A DNA stretch of 12,986 nt. Source: CAZGRP01 sp964527995. GTDB taxonomy: Bacteria; Zhuqueibacterota; Zhuqueibacteria; Oceanimicrobiales; CAZGRP01. The translations under genes and the position numbers were made by a program. The stretch lies in contig CAZGRP010000087.1 of the NCBI GenBank assembly GCA_964527995.1, positions 1 through 12,986 of the forward strand, given 5' to 3'. Numbering within the stretch: the first letter of the stretch is position 1; every line of letters begins with the position of its first letter. A model generated the notes under the pieces. It made no database searches and was not told where the DNA came from. It saw nothing but the letters and a program-made list of their open reading frames with translations. Positions 7,314-12,986 of the stretch are shown here, in pieces.

Positions 7314-7350
7314 GGCAGGGGGACGCGGCCACGGAGGCCGGCCCCCTGCC
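7314..7350 (+). other. Strong GC-rich intercistronic stem-loop
   Basis: GGCAGGGGG (7314-7322) pairs exactly with CCCCCTGCC (7342-7350), and an inner GGCC/GGCC pair (7327-7330, 7336-7339) extends the structure. It sits 39 bases after the htrA stop. No T-run follows, so it is unlikely to be a simple intrinsic terminator. It may stabilise the upstream mRNA end, attenuate reading into the next gene, or be a palindromic repeat. The rest of the 217-base gap (7276-7492) holds no supported gene. Confidence 0.5.
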
Positions 7351-7474
7351 CAGGAGCCCGGAAGCCTTCCGCCCGGCAACACAGTGAGGCCGCGACAGTG
7401 GATGGCCGACAGGATGCGGCCGACGGCCGCTGCCTGGATGAAGCCAGCACGCACAGCGGCCTCCCCGATGAACA

Positions 7475-7485
7475 AAGGAGAGGAG
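7475..7485 (+). promoter_or_regulatory. Ribosome-binding site deciding the start at 7493
   Basis: AAGGAGAGGAG lies 7 bases before the ATG at 7493. The open frame can be extended to a TTG at 7487, but that codon is almost on top of this site. The ATG is therefore the better start. Confidence 0.7.
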
Positions 7486-7492
7486 ATTGGCC

Positions 7493-9292
7493 ATGCGGCC
7501 TTCACGATATCTGCAAATCTTCGCCATCATCGCCATCTGCACGCTGGGGTGGCAGACCGCCAATGCCCAGTACTTCGGGCGAAACAAGGTCGAATACGAA
7601 GGAGGCCGGTACAGCATCTACGCAGTGGCATCCAAGAAGGTGCTCTCCGGGAGCTCGCCCTCGAACCCGCTGTCCGAGCTCCGGCCGGCGGTGCTCCCGC
7701 CACAGGATCGCTCCGGGGAAGAATGGCTTGCCCTGAAAGCGGACCCGAACTTCGGCCTGCCCTCCCCGGACACCCTCAAGGTCGAACCGTATCACTCGAA
7801 GTTATCGCTGGACTACATCGGCCAGCCCTACCTCGCTGTCGGAGCGGACCGGTACGGCACCTACGTCGCCGGCGGCGCTTCCCTTTTCTGGAGCGACATG
7901 TTGGGAAACGACCACCTCGCCACCGCCCTGCAGGCCACGGGCTCCCTCAAGGAGATCGCGGCATTGGTGGGCTACCAGAACCGGAGGCACCGCTGGAATT
8001 GGGGTGCCGTGGTGCAGCAGGTGCCGTACAGGACCGGAGGGTTTTCGTCCGGATTGGAGGCGGTATCGGGAGACACGCTGTACGTGGAGCAGAACTACCT
8101 GCTGCGGCAAACGAACCGGCAGATCTCAGGCATCGCCGCCTACCCCTTCAGCCAGGTCCGCCGGGTTGAGTTCTCCGTTGGGTACAGCCGCCTGAGTTTT
8201 CACGAAGAGCTCAAGACGCGGGCCACATCGCTGCTCACCGGCCTGGTCGTCATCGACACCACCATGACCCTGCCCTCTCCAAAGCCGCTCAATTTCGTCC
8301 AAACGAACGCGGCATGGGTCTATGACAACTCTTTCTTCGGCGCCACGAGCCCGATCCTCGGGAAGAGGTACCGCTTCGAGATTTCACCCACGCTGGGATC
8401 GCTGAGCTATGTCGGCGCGCTGGCGGACTACCGCCGCTACTTCATGCCGGTGCGACCTTTTCTAAACGCCGCCGGAGTCGCGCTGGGGGCTGGGAGAGGG
8501 CGACACAAGCCGGCGGCGAATCCAAACCATCCAAAAAGAGGAGCTAAGACCATGCGTAGTCTAACCCACTCAATCCTGCTGGCCGGCGTCGCCCTGCTGC
8601 TGGGCGCGCGGCCGCTGCCTGCGCAAACCCATGCGTCGCAGCTCAAAGCGCTCGTCGCTGACGAGCTGGGCCGATACTACGAGACGCCCTTTCAGATCAG
8701 CGTTGAGCAACCGGCCAAGGTGATCATCAAGGGGACGGTGCCAACCTACTGGGACAAGCTGAACGTATTCGGCATTGTCGCGCGCGTACCCGGTGTCCGG
8801 GAGATCTCCAATCTGCTGGAGGTAGACACCAAGATGCTGCCGGATGATGTCATCAAGGCCAACATCAAAGAAGGCCTGGCCCTCAACCGCAGCATCGAGG
8901 AGCCTGACAAGATCAAGGTCACTGTGAACAACGGCGAGGTGGTCCTGCGCGGAACGGTCAATTTCCGCAGGGAGGCGACTCTGGCGGAAGACCTGGCAAG
9001 CTGGCAGCCTGGGGTCAGGGGAGTGACCAGTGAAATCGAGGTGCTGCCCCTCCGCAAGGCCCTCTCAGACCAAGACCTGACGGCAACGCTCAGCGATATC
9101 ATCGCCCGCTTCTTCCCGCTCGAGGCGAAATCCGTGCAGGTCCATGTTCAGAACGGTCAGGCAACTTTGACCGGGACCGTGACGCGACTTTGGGCTCGTT
9201 ATGAGATCGAGAAGGAAGCGAAGCGAGTTCGCGGCGTGCTGAGCGTGGACAACCGCATCCAGGTCGCGACCGAATTCAGCGCAACGAAATAG
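7493..9292 (+). CDS. Truncated propeller/barrel outer-membrane protein fused in frame to a BON protein
   Basis: This is one unbroken frame of 599 residues. Residues 1-26 are a signal peptide ending ANA, followed by QYFGRNKVEYE, the typical start of a family with an N-terminal beta-propeller and a C-terminal outer-membrane barrel. By my recollection of that family, the propeller (several hundred residues) is missing and the chain jumps to GGRYSIYAV, the linker and barrel start (LSLDYIGQPYLAVGADRYG, 104-122). It continues through NSFFGATSPILG to YFMPVRPF (about 323) and then becomes low-quality sequence (324-353) where the rest of the barrel should be. From residue 354 it is a complete secreted BON protein with its own start and ribosome-binding site. 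I think 7493 to about 8461 is a decayed gene, or a gene reduced in frame, that now reads into its neighbour. A real fusion is possible, but an internal signal peptide makes it unlikely. Neighbour context: 217 bases after htrA. Confidence 0.6.
   Translation: MRPSRYLQIFAIIAICTLGWQTANAQYFGRNKVEYEGGRYSIYAVASKKVLSGSSPSNPLSELRPAVLPPQDRSGEEWLALKADPNFGLPSPDTLKVEPYHSKLSLDYIGQPYLAVGADRYGTYVAGGASLFWSDMLGNDHLATALQATGSLKEIAALVGYQNRRHRWNWGAVVQQVPYRTGGFSSGLEAVSGDTLYVEQNYLLRQTNRQISGIAAYPFSQVRRVEFSVGYSRLSFHEELKTRATSLLTGLVVIDTTMTLPSPKPLNFVQTNAAWVYDNSFFGATSPILGKRYRFEISPTLGSLSYVGALADYRRYFMPVRPFLNAAGVALGAGRGRHKPAANPNHPKRGAKTMRSLTHSILLAGVALLLGARPLPAQTHASQLKALVADELGRYYETPFQISVEQPAKVIIKGTVPTYWDKLNVFGIVARVPGVREISNLLEVDTKMLPDDVIKANIKEGLALNRSIEEPDKIKVTVNNGEVVLRGTVNFRREATLAEDLASWQPGVRGVTSEIEVLPLRKALSDQDLTATLSDIIARFFPLEAKSVQVHVQNGQATLTGTVTRLWARYEIEKEAKRVRGVLSVDNRIQVATEFSATK
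8539..8543 (+). promoter_or_regulatory. Ribosome-binding site for the internal BON gene start
   Basis: AGGAG, within AAGAGGAG (8536-8543), lies 8 bases before the ATG at 8552. It is immediately followed by a complete signal peptide, which argues that the BON protein starts here and not at 7493. Confidence 0.75.
8552..9292 (+). CDS. Secreted protein with three BON domains (own start inside the long frame)
   Basis: This 246-residue protein is read from an internal ATG of the frame that begins at 7493. A signal peptide covers about residues 1-25, with a likely cut after PLPAQ. Three BON domains follow at about 28-93, 97-165 and 172-238, with strand motifs VIIKGTV (57-63), VVLRGTV (130-136) and ATLTGTV (204-210). 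It is a shorter relative of the five-BON protein encoded at 4500 and presumably acts in the periplasm. AGGAG lies 8 bases before the ATG, so I favour this as the true gene and the upstream part as a remnant. The next gene starts 19 bases after the stop, implying co-transcription with the transporter. Confidence 0.85.
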   Translation: MRSLTHSILLAGVALLLGARPLPAQTHASQLKALVADELGRYYETPFQISVEQPAKVIIKGTVPTYWDKLNVFGIVARVPGVREISNLLEVDTKMLPDDVIKANIKEGLALNRSIEEPDKIKVTVNNGEVVLRGTVNFRREATLAEDLASWQPGVRGVTSEIEVLPLRKALSDQDLTATLSDIIARFFPLEAKSVQVHVQNGQATLTGTVTRLWARYEIEKEAKRVRGVLSVDNRIQVATEFSATK

Positions 9293-9311
9293 CGCGAAAG
9301 GGCTTCCAGGT

Positions 9312-11546
9312 TTGAACACCACGACCTTCGAGGTGCGGCTGAGCCGCGAGATGCGGCTCCTGGACATCACCATGATCGGCGTGGGCGCGATGATCGGCGC
9401 CGGCATCTTCGTGCTGACGGGGATTGCCGCCGGTGTCGCCGGCCCCGGGTTGCTGCTGGTGTTCCTTCTCAACGGCGTCGTCACTCTGTTCGCCGCAATG
9501 GCATACGCGGAGCTCGGCTCGGCCTTCCACGATGCCGGCGGGGGCTACCTGTGGGTGAAAACCGGCCTCAAGGATCCTCAGGGCTTCATGAGCGGCTGGA
9601 TGTCGTGGTTTGCCCACGCGGTTGCCTGCTCGCTCTATGCCCTGGGCTTTGGCGCCTACTTCAAGCTGGTGCTCCCCCTGGCTGGGATTCACCCAGTCGA
9701 GCTTCCGTTTATGTCGCTTGAGAAGTGGCTGGCTGTCGCCATCGTGGCCGTGTTCGCTTACATCAACTATCGCGGCGCCGCGGAAACCGGCAAGGCTGGC
9801 AACATCATCACCATCGGCAAGATCCTCATCCTGGCGGTCTTCATCGGATTCGGCATTTGGATCACTCTCCGGCAACCGCACTGGCAGGCGCGCTTCGAGG
9901 ACTTCCTGCCGCACGGCATGCGGGGCGTGTTCATGGCCATGGGACTGACGTTTGTTGCCTTCGAAGGATACGAGATCATCGCCCAGTCCAGCGAAGAGGC
10001 GCGCAACCCGAAACGCAATGTGCCACGCGCCATCCTCCTGTCACTGGCCATCGTTATCCCCATCTACCTGCTCGTGGCGTTCGCCGCCCTGGGCGCGGTC
10101 CAGGTGCCCGGAATGCCGAGCTGGCAGTTTCTCGGACTGAAAAAGGAGACCGCCCTTGTGGACGCGGCCAGCCGGTTCTTCCGCGGCGGCGGCGTCATGA
10201 TTCTGATCGGCGGCCTGTTGTCGACGGTAAGCGCCCTGAACGCCACCATCTACTCCTCTTCGCGCGTCTCGTTCGCCATGGGTCGCGACCGGAACCTGCC
10301 CGCCTGGTTCGGGAGAGTACATCCACAGCGGAAGACCCCGCACTGGGCCGTGTTGTTTTCGGCGATCCTGGTCGCCACCATGGCCGTGGCCCTGCCCATC
10401 GAGGCCGTGGCCAGTGCTGCCGACATCATGTTTCTGTTGCTTTTTATCCAGGTCTTGGTGGCCGTCATCAAGTTGCGCAAGAAGCGCCCCGACCTGGATC
10501 GTGGCTTCAGGGTACCGTGGGTGCCGGCTGTGCCCGTCATCGGCATCGCACTGCAGCTCTTCCTGGCCGGCTACCTTTTCCTTTATAGTCCGAAGGCATG
10601 GGTCAGCGCCGCAGTCTGGATCGGCCTCGGGCTGGCCGTCTACTACGGATACAGCCGAAAACGGGACCGGGCCTACGCGCGCGTGCTGGCGGGTCGCGAG
10701 GCGGCCGCCAGACGGGACTATCGCATCCTGGCCTGTATCGCACATCCGGCGCGCGCCCAAATTATTCTCGAGGTCGCTGCTGCCGTGGCCCGGCGTTTCG
10801 ACGGTGAGGTCATCGCCCTTTCGGTGATCGAGGTGCCGGAGGGAGACCTCCTGGCCAAGGGGCTCGACCACACGGAGGGCGTGCAACAGGTGCTGGACCA
10901 TGCCTTGGCGAAATTCCGCACCCAACGTATCCCGGTTCGAGCCATGGTCAAGGTCTCGCATCGCATCTCCTTCGGCATCATAGAGACCGCTCTCGAGGAA
11001 GAGTGCAACCTCGTGGTCATGGGCCGTGCCCGACGAAAGTCGTTCATCGAGCGCCTCGGCGCTGCCATCGTCGACCGCGTCGTGCGATCGGCACCGGCGC
11101 AAGTGATCGAGGTCTGTGCCGAACGTTGGCCGGAGGAAATCAGCAGGATCCTGCTTCCGTATGATCCTGGGCCCCACAGCGACCTGGCAGCAGACCTGGC
11201 CGGCGCCTTCGTGACCGCCTATGGCGCCCGGCTTCGTGCCGCGCGCGTGCTCCCGCTCGCCGCAACGGCCGAGGAGGTGGAGCGCGCCAGGGAGGCCTTG
11301 CAGCAAGGAGTCGGCATGCGATATCGCGAGGCGGAGCTTCGCGTCGCCCGCTCGGGCGAGGTGACCGCCGGTCTCTTGCGCCAGGCGGCAGACGTCGACC
11401 TCATCATCATGGGAGGGTCCGACGCGGGGGTACTCGAACAGCTCCTGTCGTATTCGGTACCCCTGGAGCTGGCAGACCGGACTAAGAAGCCCGTGATTCT
11501 GGTGTATGAAATGGTGAGAGAACCAAAACGCTGGCTCGTGCACTAA
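9312..11546 (+). CDS. APC-family amino acid transporter with two C-terminal Usp-like domains
   Basis: This 744-residue protein has an APC-superfamily core (about 1-450, around 12 membrane helices) with the helix-1 motif GAGIF (29-33) and FVAFEGYE (214-221), typical of cationic amino acid transporter-like permeases. Two cytoplasmic Usp-like domains follow, at about 469-602 and 609-734. Their ATP-binding loops look degenerate: the first reads VVMGRARRKSFIERLGAA without the usual G-rich spacing, and the second reads IIMGGSDAG without the later G-S/T. They may sense or regulate without standard ATP binding. The substrate is unknown. The start is a TTG with only a weak CCAGG before it; I chose it because the preserved N-terminus TTFEVRLSREMRLLDITMIG looks like that of relatives. 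The in-frame ATG at 9351 is the alternative. It is 19 bases after the BON gene and 9 before the next gene. Confidence 0.9.
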   Translation: MNTTTFEVRLSREMRLLDITMIGVGAMIGAGIFVLTGIAAGVAGPGLLLVFLLNGVVTLFAAMAYAELGSAFHDAGGGYLWVKTGLKDPQGFMSGWMSWFAHAVACSLYALGFGAYFKLVLPLAGIHPVELPFMSLEKWLAVAIVAVFAYINYRGAAETGKAGNIITIGKILILAVFIGFGIWITLRQPHWQARFEDFLPHGMRGVFMAMGLTFVAFEGYEIIAQSSEEARNPKRNVPRAILLSLAIVIPIYLLVAFAALGAVQVPGMPSWQFLGLKKETALVDAASRFFRGGGVMILIGGLLSTVSALNATIYSSSRVSFAMGRDRNLPAWFGRVHPQRKTPHWAVLFSAILVATMAVALPIEAVASAADIMFLLLFIQVLVAVIKLRKKRPDLDRGFRVPWVPAVPVIGIALQLFLAGYLFLYSPKAWVSAAVWIGLGLAVYYGYSRKRDRAYARVLAGREAAARRDYRILACIAHPARAQIILEVAAAVARRFDGEVIALSVIEVPEGDLLAKGLDHTEGVQQVLDHALAKFRTQRIPVRAMVKVSHRISFGIIETALEEECNLVVMGRARRKSFIERLGAAIVDRVVRSAPAQVIEVCAERWPEEISRILLPYDPGPHSDLAADLAGAFVTAYGARLRAARVLPLAATAEEVERAREALQQGVGMRYREAELRVARSGEVTAGLLRQAADVDLIIMGGSDAGVLEQLLSYSVPLELADRTKKPVILVYEMVREPKRWLVH

Positions 11547-11555
11547 GGAGAAGTC

Positions 11556-12263
11556 ATGCCCGAGAAGTCGCTGCTGTCGTTGAAAGAGTTGCTGTCCAGC
11601 ATTGTGGCCTACATTCCATCGCTGCTGGCTGGACTCGCTGTCTTGCTCCTGGGGCTGGTGGCGGCGTGGATTACGGCCAGGCTCGCAGTCCGCCTGCTGA
11701 TTGTGCTGCGCCTGGATCGGGTGTTCCGGCGTATCGGCTGGGGTGGGGCTCTGGCGAAGGGGGACGTGCGTCACGTCTTGTTCGAGCTGCTGGGCACGGT
11801 GGTGGGTGGGTTCGTCTTCCTGGTTTTTCTGGACAACGCCATCATCATCTGGCGGCTGACCGTGCTCTCCAGGCTGCTCGACGAGCTCGTCCTGCTGATC
11901 CCAAACCTGGTGGTCGCCACGCTGGTTCTCATGGTCGGTTGGGGCGTTGCCGCCGCTGTGGCCCGGTCGGTCCGGCACGCCCTGTACCAGGAGGGCTTCG
12001 AGCGGCCCGGACTGATTGCGCGTGTCGTGCGCTCGGCCATACTGGTGCTGACCACTGCAATCGCGCTGGTCAAACTGGACCTGGCGCCACAGATCGTGTC
12101 GGACGCCTTCGTGATCGCCTTTGGAGCATTCGGCCTCAGCTTCGTGCTCGCGATTGGCTTGGGGAGCAAGCACGCCGTGGAGGCGATGTGGCGCGCCAAG
12201 CTCTCGCGCCGGCAAGAACAAAATTCGGAAGAAACCGACCCGGCGAAGCCGCATCGAGCATGA
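11556..12263 (+). CDS. Small polytopic membrane protein, MscS-like conserved TM-helix family
   Basis: This 235-residue protein has about five hydrophobic segments (roughly 15-50, 75-95, 108-133, 152-172 and 180-200) and a charged cytoplasmic tail (from about 210). The repeated pattern of a hydrophobic helix followed by an A-R-rich turn (LVAAWITARLAVRLL near 34-48, VGWGVAAAVARSVRHAL near 126-142) resembles the conserved TM-helix domain of proteins related to mechanosensitive channels. The MscS beta and cytoplasmic domains are absent, so channel function is unproven. AAGGAG (11545-11550) overlaps the stop of the transporter gene and lies 5 bases before the ATG, so the two genes are almost certainly translated from one message. 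Confidence 0.8.
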   Translation: MPEKSLLSLKELLSSIVAYIPSLLAGLAVLLLGLVAAWITARLAVRLLIVLRLDRVFRRIGWGGALAKGDVRHVLFELLGTVVGGFVFLVFLDNAIIIWRLTVLSRLLDELVLLIPNLVVATLVLMVGWGVAAAVARSVRHALYQEGFERPGLIARVVRSAILVLTTAIALVKLDLAPQIVSDAFVIAFGAFGLSFVLAIGLGSKHAVEAMWRAKLSRRQEQNSEETDPAKPHRA

Positions 12264-12303
12264 CGTCGGCGGGTAGTCGCCCACATAACCAAGGAGAGAA
12301 AAG

Positions 12304-12981
12304 ATGAATCGCCATTCCCACACAATACCGCTCGGCCGCATCATCGGCATACCGATTGGGCTGGACTACTCGTGGTTCCTGATCTTTGTGTTGCTCACCT
12401 GGACCCTGGCCGTCGGTTACTTCCCCTCCGAGTTCAAGAACTGGCCGATAGCAGAGTACTGGATTGTTGGCGCGGTGACCTCCGTCCTGCTTTTCGCCAG
12501 CGTCCTGCTGCACGAGCTCGGGCACTCGGTCGTCGCCCTACGCTACAAGATCCCGGTGCGCAGCATCACCCTGTTTATCTTCGGCGGCGTCGCCCAGATC
12601 GGCAAAGAACCGCCCAGCGCGGCGGCCGAGTTCTGGATCGCCATCGCCGGCCCTGTGGTAAGTTTCGCCCTGGCCATCCTGTTCGGGCTGTTGGAGCCTC
12701 TGTTCGCGTCGATTGCCCCGCTGCTGGCCCTGGCCAAGTACCTCTCTTTCATCAACGGCGCGCTGGCCGTCTTTAATCTGATTCCAGGCTTCCCGCTGGA
12801 CGGGGGCCGTGTCTTTCGCGCCATTGTCTGGGGCATCACGCATAGCTTGCGGCGGGCCACCGTCATCGCCGGCAACGTGGGTCGGTTCATCGGCTTCCTG
12901 TTCGTCGTCTTCGGCGTCTGGCAAATGCTCGCTGGCAACCTGATCACCTTCCTGCGCACCTTGCGAGAGATCGGTGCATAG
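12304..12981 (+). CDS. Site-2 protease family (M50) intramembrane metalloprotease, short form
   Basis: This 225-residue membrane protease would cut substrates within the membrane. The zinc motif HELGH is at 70-74 (His70, Glu71, His74) and the third-ligand motif NLIPGFPLDGG at 158-168 (Asp166). About five to six membrane helices are visible. The N-terminus with LGRIIGIPIGLDYSWFLIF is typical of the bacterial group whose members usually continue into a further helix and two CBS domains, reaching about 370 residues. Here the frame stops at TAG (12979-12981), so those parts are absent; the gene may be naturally short or truncated. AAGGAG (12291-12296) lies 7 bases before the ATG. It follows the preceding gene by 40 bases. 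Site-2 proteases often act in envelope-stress signalling, but no anti-sigma factor is present here, so its substrate is unknown. Confidence 0.9.
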   Translation: MNRHSHTIPLGRIIGIPIGLDYSWFLIFVLLTWTLAVGYFPSEFKNWPIAEYWIVGAVTSVLLFASVLLHELGHSVVALRYKIPVRSITLFIFGGVAQIGKEPPSAAAEFWIAIAGPVVSFALAILFGLLEPLFASIAPLLALAKYLSFINGALAVFNLIPGFPLDGGRVFRAIVWGITHSLRRATVIAGNVGRFIGFLFVVFGVWQMLAGNLITFLRTLREIGA

Positions 12982-12986
12982 GGCCG

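Noticed and set aside
7403..7418. A TGGCCGACAGGATGCG stretch with correct GG-N10-GC spacing, 76 bases before the ATG at 7493
   Set aside because: Only the minimal GG/GC frame and TGGC are met; the rest of the -24 element and the TT of -12 do not match, and no 38-bp palindrome lies upstream. In GC-rich DNA such matches are expected by chance.
5926..7617. A 563-codon minus-strand open frame opposite htrA
   Set aside because: The opposite strand encodes an intact HtrA with full catalytic triad and two PDZ domains; the minus-strand product shows no family features.
10041..12350. A 769-codon open frame on the minus strand
   Set aside because: It is the antisense of the transporter and membrane-protein genes, with composition typical of shadow frames in GC-rich DNA and no known domain.

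Overview
The window reads as a GC-rich chromosomal segment from a Gram-negative bacterium. Evidence for an outer membrane is signal peptides, a beta-barrel fragment, periplasmic BON proteins and an HtrA protease. The truncated barrel protein resembles a propeller-plus-barrel family that I associate with Acidobacteriota and related phyla, so an Acidobacteriota-like host is a low-confidence guess. All genes are on the + strand.

Region 1 (1-518) is non-coding and holds the control region of a two-component operon: a long hairpin (59-103), a 38-bp palindrome (306-343) and a near-perfect sigma-54 promoter (429-444). Region 2 (519-3499) encodes a membrane histidine kinase and, overlapping it by 4 bases, an NtrC-class response regulator with the GAFTGA motif needed to activate sigma-54 RNA polymerase. 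Region 3 (3500-4499) has no convincing gene. It holds two copies of a 120-bp stem-loop repeat, a short direct repeat, a perfect 13-bp AT-rich inverted repeat, a second copy of the 38-bp palindrome (4280-4317) and a second sigma-54 promoter (4407-4422).

Region 4 (4500-12981) is a run of envelope genes: a secreted protein with five BON domains, an HtrA/DegP serine protease, a truncated propeller/barrel outer-membrane protein running in frame into a secreted three-BON protein, an APC transporter with two C-terminal Usp-like domains, a small polytopic membrane protein and a short site-2 protease. Gaps are 64, 217, 19, 9 and 40 bases, so much or all of it may be one transcript.

The main inference is that the kinase and regulator form a sigma-54-dependent envelope-stress switch. 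It would activate its own operon and the protease/BON/transporter operon through the same 38-bp palindrome, placed about 106-110 bp upstream of the -24 GG in both cases. The logic resembles ZraSR-type systems, but I do not recognise this regulon from a described system. The sensed signal is unknown.
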